From a virus: a stretch of 29,511 nt of DNA. A program made the position numbers and the translations under genes. Where the stretch lies: the IMG/VR virus record IMGVR_UViG_3300049489_000214, positions 1 through 29,511 of that record. One strand, given 5' to 3'. The notes under the pieces are model-generated. The model was not told where the DNA came from, did no database searches, and saw only the letters and a program-made list of their open reading frames with translations. Of the stretch, positions 7,301 through 14,541 are shown one piece after another (position 1 is the first letter of the stretch; each line of letters opens with the position of its first letter).

Positions 7301-7743
7301 CCTGAAGAATCTATAGCAATGTAAGTACTTGTAGAAGTAGCCAAATAAGTGTCTGTTTGGGCGGTTTTAGCGCTCCAGTTAACGAGTGTTCTTGTTGGAT
7401 TTAATGGGTCTGTATGATTATCAACAATCAAACCATATCCAGCAGCTATATCAAACTTAGTTGGGTCGGCATTGATTGACAGCTCTCCACCGTCAATAAT
7501 TCCTGTAGAGAGTAGATTGGTAACTCTAGGATGTCTATCATCATCTAGTCCTGATAGATTAGAGTGGTTGTGGGTATGAGATACAGAAGCAAAGTTAGTA
7601 CTTACAACTGAAACGGTGGTTGAAGCACCATTTGTTGAGAGCGATATATTATTTCCAGCGTAAACATTTCCACCACCAGTTCCCGCAGCGCCAACTACAT
7701 CTATGTCAAATGGTTGTCCGATTGGATTAAACTTTAATCCCAT
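4333..7743 (-). CDS. Long repeat-containing tail fiber / receptor-binding protein
   Basis: An 1136-aa protein rich in Ser, Asn, Thr, Gly and Ala. The N-terminal 80 residues contain VSHTHNHSNLSGLDDDRHPR, a histidine-spaced motif common in phage fiber shafts. Residues about 400-930 are made of repeating beta modules (phrases such as NNVTFGTSAGS and NATWTVNSSG). One module of about 65 residues occurs twice, at roughly 460-525 and 742-806, the last 35 residues being identical. The C-terminal part (about 930-1136, from SDFRHPENMW) is non-repetitive and beta-rich and probably forms the receptor-binding head. AAGGA precedes the ATG, which directly follows the TAA of the 86-aa gene. The size and repeats fit a trimeric fiber. 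There is no visible enzyme domain and no autoproteolytic chaperone motif that I can identify. Confidence 0.85.
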   Translation of the reverse strand: MGLKFNPIGQPFDIDVVGAAGTGGGNVYAGNNISLSTNGASTTVSVVSTNFASVSHTHNHSNLSGLDDDRHPRVTNLLSTGIIDGGELSINADPTKFDIAAGYGLIVDNHTDPLNPTRTLVNWSAKTAQTDTYLATSTSTYIAIDSSGNVVQSDVNFTDSQRRDYIILGTTSHIVGDVIESADLEPYESYNVMGQVSDFFENFGAFNIEGNEYNHNSALAIEKTAGKTFDAGSNYVNSVKSPNVVISGAESPVADIYYYYRNTDWVNDTAPVGSIDPNQYDTGTGLSAVPTDYWTVQTVFFYAPWGTTDVQYGQAYYATREEAEAAVSATIEINPWIADWDTFRCWLVVQEGSTDLTDPAQATFLSAGKLGLVSSVSGGGSAGESNTASNIGNSGVGVYVQKVGVDLQFKNIASVNNHISISNDTVGNNIKVSLIPGNIDITALSNTGVFQTAGAYLTTARASNDAIGLVTAGTNVTWTANSAGLSLNAGGYAGTGTTFNGANISGSLTQNSNGIQMSMSVAAGGAGFTGGLSNIGNTLGDTGTVSNRMILAGGNNITLSQSTDAGGATITISSPNTVAQSNQNMSLYALGNTTQNSSTLLNASNMSFNAIGSLTVGYSNGSIQFSAPNALTTQSGQAFSAGAASSAFQTLSFQDSNGVSFSNNAGAIRVTHDLQFTSATSAITANALNTSASRVMNILAATNNTGGGTASLSSNVSFSNANNISFYTSAGNAIVGSVNTSYRASNDAVGLNTAQSNATWTVNSSGISFDGRGYAGTGTTFNGANISGSLTQNSNGIQMSMSVAAGGGVNPVASASNGSFSFTTLNFSNANNVTFGTSAGSIITASVAAPGAAAENNWFNLLGANTAGNTTASGSTIGVSGINLTLSGTNGSVWNISAPATSSLSATGGIKLSTNGSTISIGMGNILSDFRHPENMWTSLGAQGQGSLSIKHMYAPFNITGTAMKIGGSLSAATNTSATTASANISLWMGIYTLNGSSLSLASSGSANNGFQWSLSASTTANTSIQSMRQMTVPMNVNMTPGEYWVAAVISSATTYTSAGFTLYGGNLINNAASAGVFAPIGSGTTASSMPILFQGIYTAATSVGPSSMSKAHINWTSASNLQRANFYNQILNNTY
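5325..5516 (-). repeat. Fiber module repeat, copy 2
   Basis: Encodes RASNDAVGLNTAQSNATWTV through GIQMSMSVAAGG. The last 35 residues from GYAGTGTTFNG are identical to copy 1, while the DNA differs at many synonymous positions. That indicates an old duplication, or import of a related module, kept under protein-level selection. Confidence 0.85.
6168..6362 (-). repeat. Fiber module repeat, copy 1
   Basis: Encodes RASNDAIGLVTAGTNVTWTA through GIQMSMSVAAGG. It matches copy 2 (5325-5516) at protein level along about 65 residues. The copies lie about 650 bp apart in the shaft region of the fiber gene. Confidence 0.85.
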
Positions 7744-8004
7744 TTATGTCCTTGTTGCACTTGATAGAGCTGTTTTAGTTGCATCAGTATAGACTATTTC
7801 TACAAAAGCAACTTGAGTGCCAGAAGAACCTCCTGTTTTGAACGTATACTCTTCGGTTGTTGCATTTGGGTAAGATACCGAAACATAGTCATACGGGGGT
7901 ATTGAAAAACCACTAAATGCACTTCCTATGTCAGATCCGTCAGGATTGACAACAGTTTGAGAGTGTACGTCTGGATTTGATACTGACTTGATTGTGTCTG
8001 CCAT
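7744..8004 (-). CDS. Small virion/tail-associated protein
   Basis: An 86-aa protein. The pattern SIPPYDYVSVSYPNATTEE then YTFKTGGSSGTQVAFVEIVY is a two-strand beta unit often seen in small phage structural proteins encoded next to fiber genes. There are no membrane or catalytic motifs. AGGAG lies six bases before the ATG. Its TAA is immediately followed by the ATG of the long fiber (TAAATG), so the two are co-translated. It probably connects the fiber to the tail or is a minor virion component; this is inferred from context and composition. Confidence 0.65.
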   Translation of the reverse strand: MADTIKSVSNPDVHSQTVVNPDGSDIGSAFSGFSIPPYDYVSVSYPNATTEEYTFKTGGSSGTQVAFVEIVYTDATKTALSSATRT

Positions 8005-8022
8005 TAAAATCTCCTGTATAAT
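7993..8022 (+). promoter_or_regulatory. Plus-strand promoter for a leaderless ORF
   Basis: Perfect TATAAT at 8017-8022 with a weak -35 TTGTGT at 7993-7998 (18-bp spacer). The -10 ends 6 nt before the plus-strand ATG at 8029, so transcription would start at the start codon. It overlaps the start region of the minus-strand 86-aa gene. Confidence 0.4.
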
Positions 8023-8028
8023 GATTGC

Positions 8029-8145
8029 ATGAATTGGCTAGATGAACCTATAAAAATAGACACTAAAGAGGATAGGATTAAATATGCCATTAGTGTTGCT
8101 ATTCCTGTGATATTTTCTTGCATATTGGCCTCTTTATTGGTTTAA
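8029..8145 (+). CDS. Plus-strand small membrane protein (38 aa)
   Basis: The only plausible plus-strand gene in the window. It encodes MNWLDEPIKIDTKEDRIKYA then a hydrophobic segment AISVAIPVIFSCILASLLV and a TAA stop. A charged N-terminal half followed by one transmembrane helix is a very protein-like pattern and unlike an antisense shadow. It fills the one clear gap (8005-8133) between minus-strand tail genes and overlaps the 3' end of the 464-aa gene by 12 bp. There is no SD; a TATAAT ends 6 nt before the ATG, so translation would be leaderless. The family is unknown. It could be a small host-membrane effector, such as superinfection exclusion or a lysis regulator, but that is speculation. 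Confidence 0.5.
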   Translation: MNWLDEPIKIDTKEDRIKYAISVAIPVIFSCILASLLV

Positions 8146-9528
8146 CATGTAATTTGATACTGCACTCGGGAGTCTTCCAAAAACATTAGAAACATTTTTA
8201 GCGAATACGGGAAGTTTTTTACTTGCTACTTTTCCACCCTGATAGATTCCTTTTAAGACGTTTGGATCTCTGAGTAGCGACTCGCCAGCAAGACCAGCAG
8301 TACCTCCAACTATTGCACCTGGTACTCCTCCAAGCAAAGCACCGATAGTTCCAGCTCCTCCACTTGATAAAATTCTGGGAAGGTTTGCAACCATGCTTCC
8401 TCTACCGAGATTACTTTGTCTTTCAGCTACATCTAAAAAGTCGTAATACTTGCTTAATTCTTTACCGAGTTCTTTGAGCGATAATCCTGACTTATTTCCT
8501 ATTAGTCTACTGTCGATTCCTTCTGTAACTACGTCATTGAGCATAGATCTTAGTCTTAGGGCAGTATTTTTAATCGTTGGCGTAGTCCATGCACTTTTTG
8601 GGATAACCTCATCTATAGCTCTTCTCATTAAAGTTAGTTGCTTTGGGGTTACATTATCAACTCCCATTTGAGTCAACTGATTTGATATATTATCCCACTC
8701 GGCTAAAACCTTTGAAGCAATATCTTTATTGAATGATGGGACAATATCTGTTTTTACTCCCTCTTTGGTTACTCCTGCAAGATTTCTAATCTCATCGGCA
8801 AATCTTTGTCTTAATTTAGTTACGGGAATAGTAAGATTTTCATTTAAGGCAAAGTTATCAAACTGACTTTGGAGGTTATCGGCAGACTTATCGGCAATAT
8901 CTATAGCATTTTCACCCAAAATCTTGTTTTTGACCATCCATCCTGATAAATCTCCTCCGTGTTTGGAATTCCATTTAGTTAGTTGGCTAGGGTTAATGCG
9001 GATTGATTTTAGAGGAATATCATCAACAATTTTTCCTACTGTTTTAGCGACTGGTTTGAGTATTTTTCCAGCTCCTTTTAATACTCCAGCAGTTGCCACA
9101 TCCGTCGCACCTGCAATAGCAGATTGTTTAACTACGTCTTTTAGTTGCTCCATTGGTTTTTGTTTCTGTTTACCAAATAGATCAAGCATGGTGTTTTTAA
9201 TAACTCCACCTCCAGCCGTACCCAAGGCAGTACCAGCACCACTTCCAGCGATACCACCAGCTACCGTACCAGCTCCAGGGACGACTGATCCAGCCGTACC
9301 TCCTAGAAGTCCTCCTGTAATTCCTCCGATAATTCCTCCAGCGACAGGTGAGGCGTTAGCAACCTTCTCAATAAAAGATTTTTTTGGTCTTTGAGTTGTC
9401 ATAAATGGTGACTTCCCATAAGAAGACTCATACTGAGAACGAGTCATTTTAACTGGTTGACTAGTTTTCTTTGGAGATTGAGTATTACCATACTTTTCTT
9501 GATACTGCTGTCGTGTCATTTGAATCAT
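8134..9528 (-). CDS. Internal virion / DNA-ejection-like protein
   Basis: A 464-aa protein. I use the ATG at 9526-9528, one base after the TAA of the upstream gene, rather than an in-frame TTG at 9540. Residues 4-14 and 28-38 are two copies of a short motif, MTRQQYQEKYG and MTRSQYESSYG. Residues about 60-110 and about 385-412 are Gly/Ala-rich glycine-zipper-like segments (GGIIGGITGGLLGGTAG) that could insert into a membrane. The middle is helical and charged. Two membrane-active segments in a large soluble protein encoded beside other tail genes fits ejection proteins of podoviruses, which form the channel for DNA entry. I do not recognise a named family. Confidence 0.6.
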   Translation of the reverse strand: MIQMTRQQYQEKYGNTQSPKKTSQPVKMTRSQYESSYGKSPFMTTQRPKKSFIEKVANASPVAGGIIGGITGGLLGGTAGSVVPGAGTVAGGIAGSGAGTALGTAGGGVIKNTMLDLFGKQKQKPMEQLKDVVKQSAIAGATDVATAGVLKGAGKILKPVAKTVGKIVDDIPLKSIRINPSQLTKWNSKHGGDLSGWMVKNKILGENAIDIADKSADNLQSQFDNFALNENLTIPVTKLRQRFADEIRNLAGVTKEGVKTDIVPSFNKDIASKVLAEWDNISNQLTQMGVDNVTPKQLTLMRRAIDEVIPKSAWTTPTIKNTALRLRSMLNDVVTEGIDSRLIGNKSGLSLKELGKELSKYYDFLDVAERQSNLGRGSMVANLPRILSSGGAGTIGALLGGVPGAIVGGTAGLAGESLLRDPNVLKGIYQGGKVASKKLPVFAKNVSNVFGRLPSAVSNYMLNQ

Positions 9529-9529
9529 A

Positions 9530-11020
9530 TTAGTCAACAATCATTATCTGCGTACCATCTGGAGCAGTAACGATATTTCCTCCACTAGATTGTCCTATTC
9601 CAAGTGCAGATTGACCATTTCCAGCTAGTAAAGGAAGATTTCTCATTAGCCCTCTTAGTTTTTCTTCGGCTATTGATGGGGAATCGCTATACTGAGGAAT
9701 ACCAGCCATAATTTGTTCCATTTCTTTAGGACTCATATTTGCACCTAGTAAGGCATTTTGAACTGCAGTTCTCATTGCCGCAATATCTGATCTATATGAC
9801 TGTTGTTCTTGTGAGTTAAATCCCCAAGTTTCACCAAGTTTTCCGAGAGCAGTATTTCCGATTCCAGATTTTACATTTCCAGATTGAAGTTTAGTTAATG
9901 CATTGCCAGCTATAGTTGCGGCTGCTTCATACGCCATTTGTTTTTCTGTTTTTTTACCATCATTACTTCCCGAACCTATCTTCTCATAAATATCAGGGTT
10001 TTTAGTTCTAAACATAAAGTCTGCCATAGTTTTAGGAACACCTGTTTTCATAAAGTTTGGCGATAAGTTCTTAAATTGCTCTTCAAAAGCCTTTGATTCT
10101 TGGTCTAATCTTGTTTTCTCCTGTTCAGATGCCATCTTTAACTGTTCAATACCAGATTTTATTTGATTGATGTAGTCGTCAGCCTCGTTGTACGCATCGA
10201 TGAGTGAGTTCTCCATTTCAATATCATTTTGCTGTCTGGCGACTCGTATTTGCTTGATAAGGCTGTTTTTCTTGATTTCCTCTGCTTGGATAGCTTGGAT
10301 AGAATCACGCTCTGCCTTGCCAACTACAGCGTCAATCTCAGTGAGTTTATTAGCTTGTTCGTTCAACCTTTTGGCTGTTTCACTATTAAATTCACTATCG
10401 ATGTTTTCGGTAGCCTGTTGGAATGAACCCTCACCACGAGAATCAACTGTGCCTAGGTTTGCAAACGTCCTACCAGTTTGTGCTCTATTTTGGTTTCTGG
10501 TTTGAGCTGATAGTTTTTGAGCCTCTCCAAAATAGTCTCTAGTCTGTTGTTTTTGTCTATCTCCTGATGCTTGAATGTCTTTGACTCCCATTTCACTGTT
10601 AGTCTTGAACTGATTAAAGGCGTTTTCATACTCAGGAATTTGAGAGTCTAGTGCTTCATTAGCCAGGCCGAAGCTCTTTTTGATGTTAGCTTGTTTTTGA
10701 TCTAATCCTGCTTGTCGAGATTTTATTTGTTGATCTGCAATAGCTTGAAAACCAGCAAAAGGGTTAGGCTGTGTTGGCTGTGGCGTTGGTTTTGGCGTAA
10801 CCTGGGTAATAGGCTTAAACTTCGGCGTAGTTGTAGCAGGTTGTGGTGTAGAGGTGTAGTTTCCCTTTAGAGGAGGGTATTGTTTTGGAGCTACGACAGG
10901 TTTTGGAGTACTAGAAGGATAACTTGTAGTTTTTGGTGCTTGTGGCTGTGCGTATAAACTAGGAAACAACTGCTCGCTGACAGTCTTTTTTTTGAATACG
11001 TTTGGTGAGTAGTTAAACAT
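9530..11020 (-). CDS. Pro-rich, coiled-coil internal virion protein
   Basis: A 496-aa protein. Residues 1-90 are Pro/Thr/Gln-rich and disordered (PKPTPQPTQPNPFAGFQ). Residues about 95-320 are long charged helices with many Gln and Glu, predicted coiled coil. The last 150 residues are a mixed helical domain ending in DGTQIMIVD. No catalytic motif is seen. AGGAG lies four bases before the ATG. It lies between two other large proteins likely to be packaged in the virion, which in podoviruses is the place of internal core or ejection proteins. That role is inferred from context only. Confidence 0.6.
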   Translation of the reverse strand: MFNYSPNVFKKKTVSEQLFPSLYAQPQAPKTTSYPSSTPKPVVAPKQYPPLKGNYTSTPQPATTTPKFKPITQVTPKPTPQPTQPNPFAGFQAIADQQIKSRQAGLDQKQANIKKSFGLANEALDSQIPEYENAFNQFKTNSEMGVKDIQASGDRQKQQTRDYFGEAQKLSAQTRNQNRAQTGRTFANLGTVDSRGEGSFQQATENIDSEFNSETAKRLNEQANKLTEIDAVVGKAERDSIQAIQAEEIKKNSLIKQIRVARQQNDIEMENSLIDAYNEADDYINQIKSGIEQLKMASEQEKTRLDQESKAFEEQFKNLSPNFMKTGVPKTMADFMFRTKNPDIYEKIGSGSNDGKKTEKQMAYEAAATIAGNALTKLQSGNVKSGIGNTALGKLGETWGFNSQEQQSYRSDIAAMRTAVQNALLGANMSPKEMEQIMAGIPQYSDSPSIAEEKLRGLMRNLPLLAGNGQSALGIGQSSGGNIVTAPDGTQIMIVD

Positions 11021-13426
11021 TTATCTCCTGAATATATTACCTAGTAGTCTTTCGATTAAGCTCGGTTGTTGAGCCTGTGGTTTCAAAGTTGCAGATGGTG
11101 CTGATACTGGTGCTTGGAATAACGGCAAGTTTGAAGGGTTGGGGTTTTTAGGTCCAACTCCATTAGGGATAGTCTTTATTAAATCTCTAGCCGATTGGTT
11201 CAACGTCCCATTACTGCTAAAGTATTGAGGCTGTGACGATGCTTGAGGCTGATTTTGAGGTCTATTTTCAACTTTGCCCATTTGATCCAATGTAGACTGT
11301 TGACCTGTTTCGGCGTACCATTGAGCTTCTGTTTTACCCTTATTAAGATAGTCTTGCAGACTCTCACGAGGCTTGCTCGCTTCTGCCTGTCGTCTTTCCT
11401 CTTCTTTTTTGTCCTGAATAGCTTTGTATCTATCATTTGCACCAGATTGCAGGAAAGTACCACCAAAGACACTTTTTATCTTGTCGGCATCCTCATAAAA
11501 ATCAGGCTTGAATAGATCTAGTGATAACGCTCTTTCGGATGAAGCTCCAGGGTTTAAGAATTTTGAGTATAGATCTACAGAGCCATTCTTGAAAAATGGA
11601 TCTCTATTGTCGATCTTTGACACCATTTGCGACATAGAAGGTGCAGAGTCCATGAGTGAAGAAGCTTGTCCTGGGTTAGATGAAACACCGCTTACATCAC
11701 CTACAACACGTTTTACTGTAGGTGTAGAAGGTTTGAAGATACTTCCAAGGGATGATATAGCATCACTTTTTAGCTTGTTTATACCCTCACCTGCTTTACC
11801 GAATACGGAGTTTTTGTAAGCGTCAGTTTCAAATACATTAACGTCATTTAGTGGTCTTGATACTCCATTTTCAGAGGCATAAGCACTAGTCGTGTCTTTG
11901 GTGTTTCCACCTGCAACCAATTCTGACAAAGCATTTCCTGTAATCGGGGTTATAAATCGCTTGTTCAACTCTTCTGGGATAGCATCACTAATGTTTTCTA
12001 GTGTTTGACCTGCTACTTGCCTCAAAGATCCAAGTATTCCAGGTTTTGAAGGGTTAGAAGCAGATTCTGACAAGTTCATCTCTGGCAAGTTTCTCTTTAA
12101 CCCCTCACGAGCAATAGTTTGACCTAGTTCTGCACTAGCTCCAGTCTTATCTCCTGCTAGTGTTTCTCCAACTCCCAAAAATCCCTCTGGGGAGTTTCCA
12201 ATACTTAAACCTATACCAGCTTGAGAGGCTACTTTGCCAGCTTGATTAAACATGCTTCCAATAGTTTTCCTTGAGGGGCTCATTGGCTCTAACCCTGCAT
12301 TTTTTGCAAGAATACTAGCTGTTTCACCTGCTGATCTTTCGGCAAATTGTGGTTGTTGAGGTACTTGTTCCTGAGACTGCATAGATTGCATGGTCATGGG
12401 CTGTTCTGGCTGTTGAGTCTGCTCAAGCTTGCTAGACATGAGTACTTCTGGTTGAGTAAATCCACTAAACTCTTTCAAGTCTTTGAGTTGTCCATCCTGA
12501 CCGTAATACTCAACGTCAAGATGTTCGCCTGTTACGTTTCCTGTAGCTCCTGTCGTACCAACATATTGACCAGCTAGAAGAGTTTGACCCTCTTCAAAGT
12601 TTCCGAGATGAGATAAGTGAGATAATCTAACTCTCTCGCCTGTTGGAAGCTCAACGAGGACAGAGTTACCGTAAGGATTCCCGTCAGCTCTGTAGATTTG
12701 TATAACTCGAGAATCAACTGGCAAAGAAAAACTTTTATTCGTCAAGTTCTTGGTTCGCAAATCAGTACCGATATTTACATTCCCAGGTGTAGGCTCGATG
12801 GGGTTTATTTCTCCGTAAGCCTGGGTAACGTCTAAAGGAATACCAAAAATTTGACTCGTAAATCCTGTAATACCAGTCATTAAAGGATCGAAGTATCTGA
12901 CTGTTCCATCATCATACCCAACACCACCGCCAGGATATGAGCTATTGGGATATGAAACCCTACCGTCTTGAGTAGTAATCGCTCCTGTTTGGTCGTCCAT
13001 TCTCTCGCCGTTATTGAAAGTTGAAATACCATTAGATCGCTCAACTACATAAGGGACACCTGTTTGTTGAGATATTGCTTCCATTTGTTCTTGTGAGGGA
13101 GAGCTATATCCAGTAGTCTGACCGAGAAAATCAATAAAGTCATTGACACTTGTGTATTCTTCTTGTGGTTGTTCATCTGGAGGTTGCTCAAACTGAACCT
13201 CTTCAGGCAATAGTGATTGAGGTGGGGTATAGGCTGATGCATTGAAAGCACTATCACTCGTACCGAGTGGATTGCTAACTCGTCCAGGTAAGTACATCGG
13301 GGTATTAGATGATACATCTTGACCGACAAACATTCCCTGACCTGTATTGCGTTTTAGTAAAGACTCAAGTTCTTTGAGATACTCTTGGTATGATCTTGGT
13401 TGTTTTTGTTGTATTGGTGTTTTCAT
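11021..13426 (-). CDS. Large virion protein with degenerate M23 peptidase domain
   Basis: An 801-aa protein. Residues about 216-312 match an M23/LytM fold: NIGTDL (218-223), GNSVLVELPTGERVRLSHLS, then GQYVGTTGATGNVTGEHLDV (287-306). In active M23 enzymes zinc is held by His and Asp of HxGxD and by the last His of HxH. Here the first His is Asn (N218) and the final His is Asp (D304), while D222, H270, H273 and H302 remain. The domain may be inactive, bind glycan only, or hold metal differently. The rest (1-210 and 330-801) is low-complexity, Gln/Pro/Ser-rich and partly helical. It is probably a tail-associated lysin or ejection component. The ATG overlaps the TAA of the fiber-like gene (TAATG). 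Confidence 0.7.
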   Translation of the reverse strand: MKTPIQQKQPRSYQEYLKELESLLKRNTGQGMFVGQDVSSNTPMYLPGRVSNPLGTSDSAFNASAYTPPQSLLPEEVQFEQPPDEQPQEEYTSVNDFIDFLGQTTGYSSPSQEQMEAISQQTGVPYVVERSNGISTFNNGERMDDQTGAITTQDGRVSYPNSSYPGGGVGYDDGTVRYFDPLMTGITGFTSQIFGIPLDVTQAYGEINPIEPTPGNVNIGTDLRTKNLTNKSFSLPVDSRVIQIYRADGNPYGNSVLVELPTGERVRLSHLSHLGNFEEGQTLLAGQYVGTTGATGNVTGEHLDVEYYGQDGQLKDLKEFSGFTQPEVLMSSKLEQTQQPEQPMTMQSMQSQEQVPQQPQFAERSAGETASILAKNAGLEPMSPSRKTIGSMFNQAGKVASQAGIGLSIGNSPEGFLGVGETLAGDKTGASAELGQTIAREGLKRNLPEMNLSESASNPSKPGILGSLRQVAGQTLENISDAIPEELNKRFITPITGNALSELVAGGNTKDTTSAYASENGVSRPLNDVNVFETDAYKNSVFGKAGEGINKLKSDAISSLGSIFKPSTPTVKRVVGDVSGVSSNPGQASSLMDSAPSMSQMVSKIDNRDPFFKNGSVDLYSKFLNPGASSERALSLDLFKPDFYEDADKIKSVFGGTFLQSGANDRYKAIQDKKEEERRQAEASKPRESLQDYLNKGKTEAQWYAETGQQSTLDQMGKVENRPQNQPQASSQPQYFSSNGTLNQSARDLIKTIPNGVGPKNPNPSNLPLFQAPVSAPSATLKPQAQQPSLIERLLGNIFRR

Positions 13427-14499
13427 TAGATCTCGTAACTAAAATATAATGTACACGCTTTTCCGCCTGATGCAGTCCAGTTTCCGTTGGGAGCTGAAAT
13501 ACTCATGGTAGTGCCAGCAGAGAGAACAAAAACATTGCCTTCTCCATAGTAGGTAGTACCATTATCAACAGCACGAGAAAGTGCCGCCGCCCATGATGCA
13601 TTAGTAAGCGTTTTTGCAGTAATTGGAAGCGTTGCAGTAAATCCTGTTGCGTTCGAAGTTCCATTAGACCCGTGATTGATCGTAATTGTACACACAGTCC
13701 CATCAACAAAAAACCTGTTTACTGTATTGGTTGGGTTTGCACTAAAACCTGTCAATGTTGGTGTATAGTTAAATACTTTTGGGAATCCTTGAGGGTTGCT
13801 CTGATAGGAGTAATAAGGAGCTGTAATAGCGGCGTTGGCTAGAGAATAGTCATCTCCTGCTGTTACGGTAACAGTCGTATCAGTTCCAAATGCAGAGCTT
13901 ACGACATAGAAGTATTTACCTGTTGTTTGAGTTAGAAATAGTTTAGTGCCTTTAGTAAATATCGAAGTTCTATCCACCCCCGCAATAGTAAACGTAGTTG
14001 CGGATGCGTATGTCCAGGTATCTTGACCAGGAATCCAACCAGTTGTTGAAGATCGGTTGTCTACATAAGCCTTGATTGACTGTTGAGTGGCTAGTTTAAC
14101 AGCAGAGTTTGAAGCCATGTCATCTTCATCGAGTGTTTGAGTTACTGGATTAGTTGCCACCCCACCGATAGATAAAGCGTCAGCTAATCTATTTATATGA
14201 CTTTCAGATAAAGGAAATGCCACAACTACGCCATTATCGTGGCTCTTGGCACTAAATCCCTCTGAACCACGTGTAACGCCTACAAACTCCTTTGATCCGT
14301 TTATGGAGGTGTACTCTATCCACTCACAAATAGTCGTATTTAATGGGTCTGAGTAGTTAATAAGGGCAATTCCTGGCTTGGTAGTATCAACTCCTGAAAC
14401 GTCAGCAATAATAATGCCCGTAGTCTGAGTATCATCGATACCGCCTCCGACATTGATCGTGGTGGTGAAGTACTGATTGAGATATAAAATGTTTGGCAT
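13426..14499 (-). CDS. Tail fiber-like structural protein
   Basis: A 357-aa protein. The N-terminal 105 residues (GGGIDDTQTTGIIIADVSGV ... ITEWI-like strand ... GVTRGSEGFSAKSHDNG) match the small beta domain that begins many phage tail or baseplate proteins. Residues 105-145 form a helical linker, and the C-terminal 120 residues are a beta-rich domain (FNYTPTLTGFSANPTNTV to YFSYEI) like the tips of short fibers. There are no enzyme motifs. AGGAA lies about eight bases before the ATG. It is encoded next to the beta-propeller tail hub, so it may be the adaptor between hub and fibers. Confidence 0.7.
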   Translation of the reverse strand: MPNILYLNQYFTTTINVGGGIDDTQTTGIIIADVSGVDTTKPGIALINYSDPLNTTICEWIEYTSINGSKEFVGVTRGSEGFSAKSHDNGVVVAFPLSESHINRLADALSIGGVATNPVTQTLDEDDMASNSAVKLATQQSIKAYVDNRSSTTGWIPGQDTWTYASATTFTIAGVDRTSIFTKGTKLFLTQTTGKYFYVVSSAFGTDTTVTVTAGDDYSLANAAITAPYYSYQSNPQGFPKVFNYTPTLTGFSANPTNTVNRFFVDGTVCTITINHGSNGTSNATGFTATLPITAKTLTNASWAAALSRAVDNGTTYYGEGNVFVLSAGTTMSISAPNGNWTASGGKACTLYFSYEI

Positions 14500-14541
14500 G
14501 TGTTTTCCTAATTTTTATTATTTCATTGATTAGCAAATCGG

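Noticed and set aside
8924-9394. Long plus-strand ORF antisense to the ejection-like gene (156 codons)
   Set aside because: It is very Pro/Ala-rich because it mirrors Gly-rich codons of the minus-strand gene; no SD or promoter; a shadow.
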